The notes under the pieces: generated by a model
Databases searched by the model: none
Seen by the model: only the letters and a program-made list of their open reading frames with translations
Told to the model about the DNA's origin: nothing
Origin: Trujillonella endophytica
GTDB taxonomy: Bacteria > Actinomycetota > Actinomycetes > Mycobacteriales > Geodermatophilaceae
Direction of reading: 5' to 3'
Assembly: GCF_900110555.1 (NCBI RefSeq)
Contig: NZ_FOEE01000004.1
Coordinates: forward strand, 204,064 to 268,063
Length of the DNA: 64,000 bases
In this document: piece after piece, positions 1 through 9,400 of the stretch
How positions within the stretch are numbered: the stretch's first letter is position 1
Layout of the letters: each line of letters begins with the position of its first letter
Position numbers and translations under genes: made by a program

Positions 1-87
1 TCCGCGCTTCCGCCCCGGGGCAATTCCGCGCTTCCGCCCCGGGGCAACTACGCACTTCAGCCCCGGGGCAATTTCGCACTTCTGCCC
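1..87. repeat. Tandem 24-bp intergenic repeat, about 3.5 copies
   Basis: A unit close to CAATTCCGCGCTTCCGCCCC followed by GGGG repeats with a 24-bp period. Copies lie at about 1-20, 21-44, 45-68 and 69-87, and the array is cut by the window edge. The same unit recurs at 18040-18131 and 19386-19440. No open reading frame with coding character uses it. Confidence 0.8.
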
Positions 88-135
88 ACCACGGCGGCGT
101 CCGATTTCCGCCAGTGGACCGGCCGCGGGCCTGCC

Positions 136-1635
136 ATGCTCGATGTCATGACGGCCTCCCTCGACCACGAGCGCTGCTACCGCGCGGTGGCAGGCCGCGA
201 CGCCCGCTTCGACGGCTGGTTCTTCACCGCGGTCGCGACGACGGGCATCTACTGCCGCCCCTCCTGCCCGGCCCGCACGCCGCTGGCGGCCAACGTCTCC
301 TTCTTCACCACGGCCGCCGCCGCGCAGGCCGCCGGCTACCGCGCCTGCCGCCGCTGCCGGCCCGACGCGGTGCCGGGCTCGCCGGAGTGGGACGTCCGCG
401 CCGACGTCGTCGCCCGGGCGATGCGGCTGATCGCCGACGGCGAGGTCGAGCGGGCGGGCGTCCCCGGGCTGGCCGCGCGCCTCGGCTACTCCGAGCGGCA
501 GCTGCACCGCCACCTGGTCGGCGAGCTGGGGGTCGGCGCGCTCGCCCTCGCCCGCGCGCAGCGGGCGCAGACCGCCCGGGTACTGCTGGAGACGACGGCC
601 CTGCCGGTCGCCGACGTCGCATTCGCCGCGGGGTTCGCCAGCGTCCGGCAGTTCAACGACACCGTCCGGGCGGTCTTCGCCTCCACGCCGTCGGACCTGC
701 GCCGCCGCCGTCCCAGCGCGGAGGCCGGCACGCCCGGCGAGCTCACCGTGCGGCTGGCCGCCCGCCCGCCGTTCGACGCCACGGAGGTGCTGCTGTTCCT
801 CGGCGCGCACGCCGTGCCCGGCCTGGAGGAGTGGGACGGGACGACGTTCTCCCGCGTGCTCGACCTGCCGCACGGGCCGGCCGTGGTGCACCTGTCCCCC
901 GCCGGGGACTCCGCCGTCACCGCGCGGCTGCGGCTGGGTCGGCTGCGCGACCTCGGCGCCGCCGTGGCCCGCTGCCGGCGCCTGCTGGACCTCGACGCCG
1001 ACCCGGCCGCCGTCGACGACGTGCTCGGCGCCGACCCCGCCCTGTCCGCACTCGTGGCCGCGGCGCCCGGACGCCGGGTGCCGACCTCCCCCGACGCGGC
1101 CGAGTGCGCCGTGCGCGCGGTGCTCGGGCAGCAGGTGTCGGTGGCCGGCGCCCGCACGCTCACCGCCCGGCTGCTGCCCCTGGCAGGGACGCCCCTGCCC
1201 GAACCGGTCGGCACGCTGACCCACGCCTTTCCCCGGCCCGAGGCCCTCGCGGCGGCCGACCTCACCGCGGTGGGGCTGACCGGCGCCCGCCGCGCCACCG
1301 TCACCGCGCTCACCGGGGCACTGGCCTCCGGCGACGTCGTCCTCGACCCGGGCGCCGACCGCGACGAGGTGATGCGCTCGCTGCTCGCCGTCCCCGGGAT
1401 CGGCCCGTGGACGGCGGCCCTGGTCGGGCTGCGCGGCCTCGCCGACCCCGACGTGTGGCTGCCCGGAGACCTCGCGCTGCGCCGCTCCCTGGCCGCGCTC
1501 GGCAGCTCCGACGCCGACGCCGCCACCCGCTGGCGCCCCTGGCGCTCCTACGCGGTGCTGCACCTCTGGGCGCTGGCCGTGCCCGCCCTCTTCCGCCGAC
1601 CCCTGCCCGCCCCCGCCGAACGGAGCGCCTCATGA
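136..1635 (+). CDS. alkA: Ada N-domain / AraC HTH / AlkA DNA-3-methyladenine glycosylase fusion
   Basis: This base-excision repair enzyme is fused to an alkylation-sensing regulator. Residues 1-80 form an Ada-type methyl-phosphotriester zinc domain with Cys40, Cys44, Cys71 and Cys74 (C-x3-C...C-x2-C). Residues about 88-185 form an AraC-type HTH. Residues about 195-310 look like AlkA-N and about 315-480 like the HhH-GPD glycosylase, with the GIGPWTA hairpin and a candidate catalytic Asp445 in LPGDLALRR. The methyltransferase domain of E. coli Ada is missing; that activity is supplied by the next gene, whose ATG overlaps this stop (ATGA). By analogy it would remove alkylated bases and switch on its own operon after methylation. 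An in-frame ATG at 148 is an alternative start. Confidence 0.92.
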   Translation: MLDVMTASLDHERCYRAVAGRDARFDGWFFTAVATTGIYCRPSCPARTPLAANVSFFTTAAAAQAAGYRACRRCRPDAVPGSPEWDVRADVVARAMRLIADGEVERAGVPGLAARLGYSERQLHRHLVGELGVGALALARAQRAQTARVLLETTALPVADVAFAAGFASVRQFNDTVRAVFASTPSDLRRRRPSAEAGTPGELTVRLAARPPFDATEVLLFLGAHAVPGLEEWDGTTFSRVLDLPHGPAVVHLSPAGDSAVTARLRLGRLRDLGAAVARCRRLLDLDADPAAVDDVLGADPALSALVAAAPGRRVPTSPDAAECAVRAVLGQQVSVAGARTLTARLLPLAGTPLPEPVGTLTHAFPRPEALAAADLTAVGLTGARRATVTALTGALASGDVVLDPGADRDEVMRSLLAVPGIGPWTAALVGLRGLADPDVWLPGDLALRRSLAALGSSDADAATRWRPWRSYAVLHLWALAVPALFRRPLPAPAERSAS

Positions 1636-2180
1636 CCCCCACCCGACCGCCCGCCGCGGCCCCGGCCCGCACCGCCACCGTGGCCACGCCGCCCGGACCG
1701 TTCACCGTCGTCGTCACCGACGGGCCGGACGGCGACGTCGTCCTGGCCGGCGGCTGGACCGGCGACCTCGGCGACCTGCTGCCCGTCGTCCACCCCTCGC
1801 TGCGGCCGGAGTCGGTGGCAGCGGTCCCGTGGCTGCCCGTGCTCGACGTCGTCGAGGCCTTCCACTCCGGCGAGGTGGGCGCGATCGACGAGGTGGCGGT
1901 GCGCCAGCGGTCGGGGCCGTTCCTGACCGAGGCGTGGGAGGTGCTGCGGACCGTGCCCGCCGGCCGGCCCGACACCTATGCCGCCTTCGCCGCGCGCTGC
2001 GGCCGGCCCGCCGCCGTCCGCGCCGCGGCCAACGCCTGCGCCCGCAACGCCGCCGCCCTGTTCGTGCCGTGCCACCGGGTGCTCGGGTCCGACGGCGGGC
2101 TGGGCGGCTTCCGGTGGGGCACCGACGTGAAGCGCTGGCTGCTCGACCACGAGGCGGAGCACGCCGCGGTCCCTGTCTGA
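1632..2180 (+). CDS. ogt: Methylated-DNA--[protein]-cysteine S-methyltransferase
   Basis: A 182-residue suicide alkyltransferase that moves the O6-alkyl group of guanine to its own cysteine. The active-site motif PCHRV is present with Cys147, followed by the conserved GGLGGFRWG segment. The N-terminal part is Ala/Pro-rich and poorly conserved. The ATG overlaps the alkA stop as ATGA, so the two repair genes are probably translationally coupled. Together they provide both base-excision and direct-reversal repair of alkylation damage. Confidence 0.92.
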   Translation: MTPTRPPAAAPARTATVATPPGPFTVVVTDGPDGDVVLAGGWTGDLGDLLPVVHPSLRPESVAAVPWLPVLDVVEAFHSGEVGAIDEVAVRQRSGPFLTEAWEVLRTVPAGRPDTYAAFAARCGRPAAVRAAANACARNAAALFVPCHRVLGSDGGLGGFRWGTDVKRWLLDHEAEHAAVPV

Positions 2181-2186
2181 GACCCG

Positions 2187-2245
2187 GGCATAGGAAGCAA
2201 TCCCCACGTTGCCGGCCGCGGAACGTGCGGAAAGCTTCCTATGCC
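2187..2245. repeat. Long inverted repeat between ogt and rmuC
   Basis: Perfect 12-bp arms GGCATAGGAAGC (2187-2198) and GCTTCCTATGCC (2234-2245) enclose an inner inverted repeat ACGTT/AACGT (2206-2210 and 2222-2226) around CCGGCCG. It could act as a terminator for alkA-ogt, but there is no T tract and its length suggests a dispersed palindromic element. It does not share sequence with the 24-bp repeat family. Confidence 0.7.
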
Positions 2246-2294
2246 TCGGCGCCGCGCCGCGGTTCTGTCGGTGGGGTGATGCACCCTGCCGGAC

Positions 2295-3380
2295 GTGGAC
2301 GCCGCCTCCCTCCTGCTCGGTCTGCTGCTGGGTGCGCTGCTGGCCACCGCGGTCACCCTCGCGGCCGTCGCCCTGCTCGCCCGCCGCCGGCCGGCCGACA
2401 CCGGGCTCGAGCCGGTGCACGAGTCCCTGGATCACCTGCACCGGCTGCTGGCCGGGATCGAGCGCGACCGCGCCACGGCGCACGGGGAGCTGCGCGAGCA
2501 GATGGGCACCGTCGGGCAGACGTCGGCGCAGCTGCGCCACGAGACCGCCGCGCTGGTCACCGCCCTGCGCACGCCGCACGTGCGCGGGCGCTGGGGCGAG
2601 GTGCAGCTGCGCCGGGTGGTCGAGGTGGCCGGCCTGCTCGAACACTGCGACTTCGTCGAACAGCCCTCGGGCACGAACGACGCCGGCGCCGGGGTCCGTC
2701 CCGACCTCGTCGTGACCCTCGCCGACGGGCGCCAGGTGGTGGTCGACGCCAAGGTGCCGTTCACCGGCTACATCGACGCCGTCCAGGCCACCGACCAGGC
2801 GGTGCGTGCCGAGCGCATCGCCGACCACGCCCGCCAGCTCCGCGCGCACGTCGACGCCCTGGCCGCCCGCCGCTACCCGACCGCCTTCCGGCCCGCCGCG
2901 CCGTTCACCGTGCTGTTCGTCCCCTCCGACGGCTTCCTCACGACCGCGCTCGAGGCCGAGCCCGGGCTGCTGGAGTACGGCTTCGCCCGCGACATCGTGC
3001 TGGCCACCCCCAGCACGCTGCTCGCCCTGCTGCGCACCGTCGCCTACTCCTGGCGGCAGGAGCGGCTGGCCCGCGACGCCGACCAGGTGCTCGAGGTGGG
3101 CCGCCGGCTGCACGCCCGGCTGACCACCCTGTCGGGCCACCTGACCCGGCTCGGCTCCGCGCTGGGCACCGCGACGGCCCGCTACAACGACACGGTCGGC
3201 TCCTACGAGCGGTCGGTGCTCACCGCCGCCCGCCGCTTCGACGAGCTCGGCATCGCCGAGAGCGAGGTGCCCACCCCGCCGCCCGTCGAGGCCACGGTGC
3301 GCGCGCTGCGGCCGCCCGTACCGCAGGGGGAAGGCGACGCACCCGGCTCGCTGACCAGCCGCGACGGCACCGGCGGCTGA
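2295..3380 (+). CDS. rmuC: DNA recombination protein RmuC family
   Basis: A 361-residue RmuC homologue. A membrane helix spans residues about 5-30 (LLLGLLLGALLATAVTLAAV). A short coiled region follows, then the RmuC nuclease-like core from about 90 with RGRWGEVQLRRVVE, the RPDLVV and VVDAKVPF motifs (acidic and Lys positions of a PD-(D/E)XK-like fold) and FVPSDGFL. RmuC proteins limit DNA inversions and are thought to act on recombination intermediates. The start is GTG; no strong Shine-Dalgarno is visible. The last 60 residues are a low-complexity tail. Confidence 0.9.
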   Translation: MDAASLLLGLLLGALLATAVTLAAVALLARRRPADTGLEPVHESLDHLHRLLAGIERDRATAHGELREQMGTVGQTSAQLRHETAALVTALRTPHVRGRWGEVQLRRVVEVAGLLEHCDFVEQPSGTNDAGAGVRPDLVVTLADGRQVVVDAKVPFTGYIDAVQATDQAVRAERIADHARQLRAHVDALAARRYPTAFRPAAPFTVLFVPSDGFLTTALEAEPGLLEYGFARDIVLATPSTLLALLRTVAYSWRQERLARDADQVLEVGRRLHARLTTLSGHLTRLGSALGTATARYNDTVGSYERSVLTAARRFDELGIAESEVPTPPPVEATVRALRPPVPQGEGDAPGSLTSRDGTGG

Positions 3381-3600
3381 GGGCGCAGGCGCGCGGCACC
3401 TCCCCCGGCACTCCCGGCACCACGCGCCCCACCGCTCCCCGCCGACACGGGGAGTGGTGCCTGCCGCCGACCCGGTTGGGCAGATGTTGCCCGCGCGCGT
3501 CAGGCCTCGCCTGCCACCGAACCGCGGCGCGGCTCGCTACCGTTTCCCTCGACAGGGAGCCCCTCCCCGGGCTCCCCGCGAACGGGACGGGAGGTGCGCC

Positions 3601-4434
3601 ATGGCCTCGGTGAGCACTGCCGACACCTGGCGGGAGACCGGAGCGCGCTCCGATCGATCCGCCGGCGGCTCCGGCACGCCCCACGCCGGCCGCCCGACGC
3701 CGGGCGCGCGCCCGGCCCGCCCGCCGCTGCCGCCCCTCCCCCCGCTCCCCCCGCTGCCCTCGCACGGCCGCTCCGGCACCCCCGGGCAGCGCCCCGCGGC
3801 CGCCGGCCGCCCCCCTTCCCCGCCGCCGCGCCCGGTCGGCCAGGGCCGCCCCGTCCAGCGGCCGGCCGTCCCCCCCGCGCCGCCGCACGATCCCGGCGAC
3901 TACGGCCGCGCCACCCCCGGCTATCCCCGCTCGTCGGCCAGCCTGTCGGCGGCGGACGCCGGACGCCGCGGCGGCCGCCCCGACCACGACGAGGCCGGCC
4001 TGCCCGCCGGGAAGCAGCCGCGGTCCCCCCGCCAGCACGCCGAGCCCGCGGTCCCCGAGACCGGCAGTCGCCTGCGTGGCGTGTTCGCCGTCCTCGCCGT
4101 CCTGGTCGTCACGCTCGCCGCCGGGTTCGTCGACACGACCGGCGGTTCCGAGCTGGGACTGATCACGCTCGTCGGCCTCGTGGGCAGCACCGCGCTGGCC
4201 ACCCTGCTGGTCCGCCGCCGCGACATCACCACGATGGTGGTCGCCCCGCCGCTGGTGTACCTGCTGGCCGTGACCGTCCTCGAGTTCCTCGACCGCGCCC
4301 CGGGCGACGGTCTCAAGCAGGTCGTCGCGAAGGTCGGCACCGAGCTCGCCCTCGGGCAGGGCTTCACGGTGATGGCCGCGGCCACCGGCACCGCGCTGGT
4401 CCTCGCCCTGGTCCGCTGGGCCGCCCGCAGGTAG
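3601..4434 (+). CDS. Proline-rich DUF6542 membrane protein
   Basis: A 277-residue protein. The first ~150 residues are a disordered Pro/Arg/Gly-rich region. The C-terminal ~120 residues form a DUF6542-type module with about four hydrophobic segments (VFAVLAVLVVTLAAGFV, LITLVGLVGSTALATLLV, VVAPPLVYLLAVTVLEFL, VMAAATGTALVLALV). The ATG at 3601 is chosen because GGGAGGT lies at 3588-3594; the frame is open further upstream without a ribosome site. Convergent with ispH, as in other actinobacteria. Function unknown. Confidence 0.82.
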   Translation: MASVSTADTWRETGARSDRSAGGSGTPHAGRPTPGARPARPPLPPLPPLPPLPSHGRSGTPGQRPAAAGRPPSPPPRPVGQGRPVQRPAVPPAPPHDPGDYGRATPGYPRSSASLSAADAGRRGGRPDHDEAGLPAGKQPRSPRQHAEPAVPETGSRLRGVFAVLAVLVVTLAAGFVDTTGGSELGLITLVGLVGSTALATLLVRRRDITTMVVAPPLVYLLAVTVLEFLDRAPGDGLKQVVAKVGTELALGQGFTVMAAATGTALVLALVRWAARR

Positions 4435-4450
4435 CCCGCCCCCGAACGCC

Positions 4451-4488
4451 GAAGGGCCCCTCACCGGAGATCCGGTGAGGGGCCCTTC
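4451..4488. terminator. Bidirectional terminator between the DUF6542 gene and ispH
   Basis: A perfect inverted repeat of 17-bp arms GAAGGGCCCCTCACCGG and its complement, with a loop of about 4 nt, lies between two convergent genes. The run of G/C pairs and the position support a shared transcription terminator. Confidence 0.85.
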
Positions 4489-4520
4489 GCTCGTGCGCCC
4501 CCGTGGCGGGGGTCCCGTCG

Positions 4521-5480
4521 TCAGTCCTCGGTCGCGCGCCGCACCCGCAGCTCGTGGGGCAGGGCGAAGACGAGCCTCTCCTCCGCCGCCTTGACCGTCT
4601 CCACGTCGCCGAAGCCGCGCTCGGCCAGCCAGTCCAGCACCTCGTCGACGAGCACCTCGGGCACCGAGGCACCGCTGGTGACGCCGACCGTGCCGACGCC
4701 CTCGAGCCACGCCGGGTCGATCTCGGCGGCGTAGTCGACCAGGTGCGAGTCGCGGGCGCCGGCCTCCAGCGCCACCTCGACCAGCCGGACCGAGTTCGAC
4801 GAGTTCGTCGAGCCGACGACGATCACCAGGTCGCAGCCCGGCGCCATCTGCTTGACCGCCTGCTGGCGGTTCTGCGTGGCGTAGCAGATGTCGTCGCTGG
4901 GCGGGGCCTGCAGCGTGGGGAAACGCTCGCGGAGCCGGTCCACGGTCGCCAGCGTCTCGTCGACCGAGAGCGTCGTCTGCGACAGCCAGACCACCTTCTC
5001 CGGATCGCGGACCTGCACGCTGGCGACGTCGTCCGCGCCGTCCACCAGCTGGATGTGTGCCGGGGCCTCGCCGGAGGTGCCCTCGACCTCCTCGTGACCG
5101 CGGTGGCCGATGAGCAGGATGTCGAAGTCGTCCTTGGCGAACCGCTTGGCCTCCGAGTGCACCTTGGTCACCAGCGGGCACGTCGCGTCGATGGTGCGCA
5201 GGGAGCGCTGCGCGGCCTCCTCGTGCACGGCCGGGGAGACGCCGTGCGCGCTGAAGACGACGACGGAGCCCTCGGGCACCTCCTCGGTCTCCTCGACGAA
5301 GACCGCGCCTCGCCGCTCCAGCGTGGCGACGACGTGCTTGTTGTGCACGATCTGCTTCCGGACGTAGACCGGTGCGCCGTGGATCTCCAGAGCCCGCTCC
5401 ACGGCCACCACCGCGCGGTCGACCCCGGCGCAGTAGCCCCGCGGGTCGGCGAGCAGGACGCGTCCGCGCTGATCAGCCAT
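4521..5480 (-). CDS. ispH: 4-hydroxy-3-methylbut-2-enyl diphosphate reductase
   Basis: The last enzyme of the MEP isoprenoid pathway; it reduces HMBPP to IPP and DMAPP using a [4Fe-4S] cluster. The three cluster cysteines are present: Cys17 (GYCAGVDRA), Cys101 (DATCPLV) and Cys199 ([10 protein letters not shown]). The substrate-binding FSAHGVS and [11 protein letters not shown] motifs are also present. Its 319 residues match the family. It is transcribed convergently to the DUF6542 gene and divergently from the lipid-droplet-type gene, as lytB2 is in mycobacteria. Confidence 0.96.
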   Translation of the reverse strand: MADQRGRVLLADPRGYCAGVDRAVVAVERALEIHGAPVYVRKQIVHNKHVVATLERRGAVFVEETEEVPEGSVVVFSAHGVSPAVHEEAAQRSLRTIDATCPLVTKVHSEAKRFAKDDFDILLIGHRGHEEVEGTSGEAPAHIQLVDGADDVASVQVRDPEKVVWLSQTTLSVDETLATVDRLRERFPTLQAPPSDDICYATQNRQQAVKQMAPGCDLVIVVGSTNSSNSVRLVEVALEAGARDSHLVDYAAEIDPAWLEGVGTVGVTSGASVPEVLVDEVLDWLAERGFGDVETVKAAEERLVFALPHELRVRRATED

Positions 5481-5644
5481 GACCCGATGGTAGTGACAGG
5501 ACCCACCTGCCCCCCGTCGCTCGCGACCCCGCGGCGGGACCCCGCAGGTGGGGCCGGGGCCAAGGTGACGGAACTCATGCCTCGACCGGGTACTTCGGGG
5601 GCGGTCACGCTGCCGGACGTGCGCCCCTGCGGCACGCTGGAGAC

Positions 5645-6721
5645 ATGTCCCGTCAGATCCCCGAGCCCATCCGCGCCTACGTCGGACTCGCCGCCACCGT
5701 CCTCGACGAGGCCCGCAAGCTCCCCGAGACGCTTCCGGGGCTGCCGGTGCGCGTCGTGGGCCTGGCGATGCAGACCGCGCTCAAGGTCCAGCAGCAGTGG
5801 GCGGGGCTGGTCGCCCGCGGCGACGAGGCCCTGACCGGGCTGCGCGGCGAGAACGAGCCCGGCCTGGCCACCTTCGACGACGACGTCGACGACGCGCCGG
5901 CGCCCTCCGCGCGCGCCTCGGCCTTCGACCGCGCGGCCGTCGACGTGCCCGACCACGACGACCTGGCCGTCGAGGACACCGCCGCGGCGCTCGACGAGAC
6001 CGACGCCGTCGCGCCACCGGTCCTCGTCGACGACGAGGTGTCCGGGCTGGCCGCCGTGCCCGACCCGGCGGAGGTCGCGGAGACGCTGCAGGACATCACC
6101 GACCAGGTCGCCGCGCTCGACGAGGCCGCGGCCCTCGCCGACGCCGCGGCCGTGCTGACCGCCGAGGACGCCCTCGAGTCGGCGCTGCTGGAGAACGACG
6201 GCGCCGGGGAGACCGCCGAGGCACCGGCCGACACCGAGCTCCCGACCGCCGACGTCGAGGTCACCGAGGTCGACGTGCTCGGTCCCGACGGCGACGTCGA
6301 GACCGTTGCGGCGACCATCACCGACGAGGCGATCGCCGCGCCCGAGACCCCCGCCGACCTCGAGCCGGCCGCCGCCGCCGACACCCCCGCGCCCGACGCC
6401 GCGCCCGATGCCGAGGCCGTACCCGAGCCCGGTTCCACCGACGACGGCGGCGCGGCGCCCACCGACGAGCCCCAGGGCGGTGGCGACCTCCCCGGCTCCC
6501 AGGCCGCCGGTTCCGCCCCCATCAGCGGCTACGACGGCTGGACGGTCGCCCAGCTCCGCGGGCGACTGCGCGGCTACCAGCTGTCGACGGTCACCGACCT
6601 GCTGGCCTACGAGGAGTCCACCCGCGCCCGCGAGCCCTTCGTGCGGATGCTGCGCAACCGCCTGGAGAAGCTGGAGCGCCAGGCCGTCGACGCGAGCCCG
6701 CTCGCCCCGCGCGGCATGTAG
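5645..6721 (+). CDS. Lipid-droplet-associated-type actinobacterial protein
   Basis: A 358-residue acidic protein. Residues 1-60 resemble the Rv1109c/lipid-droplet-associated N-terminus ([23 protein letters not shown], then an amphipathic [18 protein letters not shown] stretch). Residues 75-300 are an Asp/Ala/Glu-rich linker. Residues 300-350 form a small helical module ([18 protein letters not shown]) reminiscent of SAP/Rho-N helix-extension modules. It sits between ispH and xseA, the same place as Rv1109c. The lipid-droplet role is inferred from family name and position only. Confidence 0.75.
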   Translation: MSRQIPEPIRAYVGLAATVLDEARKLPETLPGLPVRVVGLAMQTALKVQQQWAGLVARGDEALTGLRGENEPGLATFDDDVDDAPAPSARASAFDRAAVDVPDHDDLAVEDTAAALDETDAVAPPVLVDDEVSGLAAVPDPAEVAETLQDITDQVAALDEAAALADAAAVLTAEDALESALLENDGAGETAEAPADTELPTADVEVTEVDVLGPDGDVETVAATITDEAIAAPETPADLEPAAAADTPAPDAAPDAEAVPEPGSTDDGGAAPTDEPQGGGDLPGSQAAGSAPISGYDGWTVAQLRGRLRGYQLSTVTDLLAYEESTRAREPFVRMLRNRLEKLERQAVDASPLAPRGM

Positions 6722-6785
6722 CCCGGCGCCCGACGGCCTGCCGATCCGGGCACGGGCCGTCGGACCCGCATGGCACGCTCGGGTC

Positions 6786-6812
6786 ATGACGGCTGACCGC
6801 GGGCGCGCATGA
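6786..6812 (+). CDS. Possible 8-residue leader ORF overlapping xseA start
   Basis: ATG at 6786 encodes MTADRGRA and its TGA overlaps the xseA ATG (ATGA, 6809-6812). The ORF is preceded by GGCACGCTCGGGTC with no Shine-Dalgarno, so it would have to be read from a leaderless transcript and pass ribosomes to xseA. xseA itself lacks a clear Shine-Dalgarno, which is the main argument for it. Confidence 0.3.
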   Translation: MTADRGRA

Positions 6813-8029
6813 CCAGCCCGTCGTCACCCGAGGCGCCGTGGCCGGTCCGCACGGTGGCCCGCAAGGTCGCCGAGTGGATCGGCCGGCTCGGCGAGGTCTG
6901 GGTCGAGGGGCAGGTCGCCCAGCTGTCCCGCCGGGGTGCGGGCACGGTGTTCCTCACCCTGCGCGACCCGGCGGCCGACCTGTCGGTGCCGGTGACGTGC
7001 GCCCGCGACGTCGCCGACCGGCCCGGGCTCGAGCTGGCCGAGGGCGCCCGGGTGATCGTCCGGGCGCGACCCGACTACTACATCGCCCGCGGCTCGTTCT
7101 CCCTGCGCGCCACCGAGATCCGCGCCGTCGGCCTCGGCGAACTGCTCGCCCGCATCGAGCGGATCCGCCGGCTCCTCACCGCCGAGGGGCTCTTCGACGC
7201 CGCCCGCAAGCGCCCGCTGCCGTTCGCCCCGGCGGTCGTCGGCCTGGTGACCGGCAAGGACAGCGCGGCGGAGCGGGACGTGCTCGTCACCGCGCGGCGG
7301 CGGTGGCCCGCGGTCCGCTTCGCCGTCCAGCACACCCTCGTGCAGGGGCCGTCGGCCGCCGGCTCGGTGATCGAGGCGCTCCAGCGGCTCGACCGCGACA
7401 GCGCCGTCGAGGTCATCGTCATCGCCCGCGGCGGCGGCTCGGTGGAGGACCTGCTGCCGTTCTCCGACGAGGGTCTGGTGCGCGCGATCGCCGCGTGCCG
7501 CACCCCGGTCGTCACCGCCGTCGGACACGAGACCGACACGACGCTGGTCGACCACGTCGCCGACGTCCGCGCCGCGACCCCGACCGACGCCGCGCACCGG
7601 GTGGTGCCCGAGATCGGCGAGCAGAGCCGGCTGGTCGCGACCCTGCGGGCCCGCGCCCGGCACGTGCTGTCCGGCCGCCTGGAGCAGCAGGAGCGCTGGC
7701 TGGAGGGGGTGCGCAGCCGGCCGGTCCTCGCCGCTCCGGAGCGGATGCTGCACGGCCGGGCGGACGACGTCGCCGCGCTGCGCGCCCGCGCCCTGCGCAC
7801 GCTCACCCACCGTGTGGAGGGCGCCGAGCGCGACCTCGAGCACGCCCGCGCCCGCGTGGCCGCCCTCTCCCCGGCGGCGACGCTGGAGCGCGGCTACGCG
7901 GTGGTGCAGCGGGCCGACGGCGCGCTGGTGCGCGACCCGGCGGAGGTCGGCGACGACGAGCGGCTCACCGTGCGGGTGGCCGGGGGGCGGCTGCCCGTGC
8001 GGGTCGCCAGGGAGGATGGACGACCGTGA
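6809..8029 (+). CDS. xseA: Exodeoxyribonuclease VII large subunit
   Basis: A 406-residue catalytic subunit of exonuclease VII, which degrades single-stranded DNA to oligonucleotides. The N-terminal OB-fold spans about 10-105 ([24 protein letters not shown]). The catalytic core carries [15 protein letters not shown], the [12 protein letters not shown] motif and [11 protein letters not shown], with a helical C-terminal stalk. The GTG of xseB overlaps its stop. Position next to the lipid-droplet-type gene and ispH matches mycobacteria. Confidence 0.95.
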   Translation: MTSPSSPEAPWPVRTVARKVAEWIGRLGEVWVEGQVAQLSRRGAGTVFLTLRDPAADLSVPVTCARDVADRPGLELAEGARVIVRARPDYYIARGSFSLRATEIRAVGLGELLARIERIRRLLTAEGLFDAARKRPLPFAPAVVGLVTGKDSAAERDVLVTARRRWPAVRFAVQHTLVQGPSAAGSVIEALQRLDRDSAVEVIVIARGGGSVEDLLPFSDEGLVRAIAACRTPVVTAVGHETDTTLVDHVADVRAATPTDAAHRVVPEIGEQSRLVATLRARARHVLSGRLEQQERWLEGVRSRPVLAAPERMLHGRADDVAALRARALRTLTHRVEGAERDLEHARARVAALSPAATLERGYAVVQRADGALVRDPAEVGDDERLTVRVAGGRLPVRVAREDGRP

Positions 8030-8265
8030 CCACGCCAGCGGAGAGCACCCCGGCCGGAGACGACGCGCCGACGACCACCTACGAGCAGGCCCGCGAGGAA
8101 CTGGCCGACGTCGTGCGGCGGCTGGAGGCCGGCGGGCTCACGCTCGAGGAGTCGCTCGCCCTCTGGGAGCGCGGCGAGCACCTCGCCGAGCTGTGCCAGC
8201 ACTGGCTGGACCGGGCGCGCGAGCGGCTGGCCGCCGCGGCTCCCGCCAACGACGACCAGCGGTAG
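8026..8265 (+). CDS. xseB: Exodeoxyribonuclease VII small subunit
   Basis: A 79-residue small subunit with the family signature [33 protein letters not shown] and a helical end. GTG at 8026 overlaps the xseA TGA (GTGA), implying coupled translation of the two subunits, which assemble with several XseB per XseA. Its stop directly abuts the stop of the convergent small gene. Confidence 0.93.
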   Translation: MTTPAESTPAGDDAPTTTYEQAREELADVVRRLEAGGLTLEESLALWERGEHLAELCQHWLDRARERLAAAAPANDDQR

Positions 8266-8544
8266 TCAGGCGGCCGCGCCCTCGCTCGCGACCGGGGACG
8301 GAATCGCCACGTCCAGCGCCGCGAGCAGCTGGGCGGCGCGCTCGCGCAACAGCTCCGACGCCGCGGGGTCCAGCACGCCGGGGCCGTCGCGCAGGCAGCG
8401 CTCGAGCAGCGCCAGGACGTCGGCGCCGATCGGCTCGGGCGCGGGCCTGCGGGCGGGAATGCGCGTGACCATGCCGCAGGGGCACGACCCGCCGGTGGAG
8501 GGCGCGCGGTGGTCGCCACCGCGGCACACGCCGATTCCGTTCAT
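8266..8544 (-). CDS. Small hypothetical protein
   Basis: A 92-residue protein, no family recognised. The start MNGIGVCRGG at 8544 is supported by GGTGAGGAG about 7 nt upstream on the minus strand; the frame is open to 8625 but without a ribosome site. The N-terminal third has three cysteines (positions 8, 22, 24) in a Gly/Ser-rich context. The rest is a predicted helical segment (IGADVLALLERCLRDGPGVL, ASELLRERAAQLLAALDV). It ends head-to-head with xseB with no spacer. Confidence 0.6.
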   Translation of the reverse strand: MNGIGVCRGGDHRAPSTGGSCPCGMVTRIPARRPAPEPIGADVLALLERCLRDGPGVLDPAASELLRERAAQLLAALDVAIPSPVASEGAAA

Positions 8545-8675
8545 GCCGGACTCCTCACCGAGCACGGGAACCCCGCACGTCGCGCGGGGCCGGGCGACGA
8601 GAGTCCCGCCCACCCCACGCGTCACACGGCGCGGCGCACCGCAGCGTCACCAAGTCGTGACGTGACACACACCGT

Positions 8676-9281
8676 TCAGTCGGCTACCGCGCGCACCGCG
8701 GCCGCGACGGTCTCCAGCTCCGCCGCGCTGCCCGACCCGGTCACCAGCACGGTGACGTCGCCGGCCACGCGCGACAGCGCCGTCTCGCCGCGCTCCGTGC
8801 TCGACCGGGTCCACTCGCGCCCGCCGATCTGCACCGTGCCGCGGACCTCGGACCCGGCGAGGACGTCGTCCACCTCGGGGGCGTCCGGGTCGTCGCTGGT
8901 CACGTAGCCCACGTACTCCTCGGACGGGGTCACGTAGTCGACCCGCAGGGTCACCGGGTCACCCGGGGCACCCCGGACGTCGGTGTCGGTCGCCCGGTAA
9001 CCCTCCGGCAGGCCGACCGGCGCCTCGAGCGGGTACGTCGCGTACTCGGCCGCGCGACCGATGCTGGGCGCGGGGTCCATCGCCGCCACGGGGGTGTCCG
9101 GCTCGTCGCGCAGGAAGGCCAGCCACGCCACGATCACCAGGCAGATGACCACGAGCGGCGCCAGCGAGCGCAGCATGTTCCCCGCGCTCATGCGGTTGGC
9201 GCGCTCCACCGCGGAGGCCGGCGGCGGCAGTTCTTCCGAGGCCGACTGCTGCTGCTGGTCCGGCGGGCCCGCTGTGGTCAT
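8676..9281 (-). CDS. DUF4245 domain membrane-anchored protein
   Basis: A 201-residue protein: Gln/Pro-rich cytoplasmic start, one transmembrane helix at about 38-58 (SLAPLVVICLVIVAWLAFL), then an extracytoplasmic DUF4245 domain with YPLEAPVGLPEGYRATDTDV and GYVTSDDPDAPEVDDVLAG. DUF4245 genes stand next to glpX in many actinobacteria (Rv1100-Rv1099c), as here, divergently transcribed. Function unknown. Confidence 0.85.
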   Translation of the reverse strand: MTTAGPPDQQQQSASEELPPPASAVERANRMSAGNMLRSLAPLVVICLVIVAWLAFLRDEPDTPVAAMDPAPSIGRAAEYATYPLEAPVGLPEGYRATDTDVRGAPGDPVTLRVDYVTPSEEYVGYVTSDDPDAPEVDDVLAGSEVRGTVQIGGREWTRSSTERGETALSRVAGDVTVLVTGSGSAAELETVAAAVRAVAD

Positions 9282-9400
9282 ACCCCTAGGATCGCAGCAC
9301 AGCTTCCCCGCTTCGCCGCCGTCGTCCCGTCGACCGCGCGTCCGTGGCCCCCTCCGAGACCGCGAGGGGCTCCGGAAGGGGTTCCTACGTTGGAGGTCCC

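Noticed and set aside
1-87. CRISPR array
   Set aside because: The repeat has no unique spacers; it is a simple 24-bp tandem array also found elsewhere.
1548-3613. Long antisense and alternate-frame ORFs over ogt and rmuC
   Set aside because: Arg/Ala/Gly-rich translations without family motifs; the in-frame genes have clear domains.
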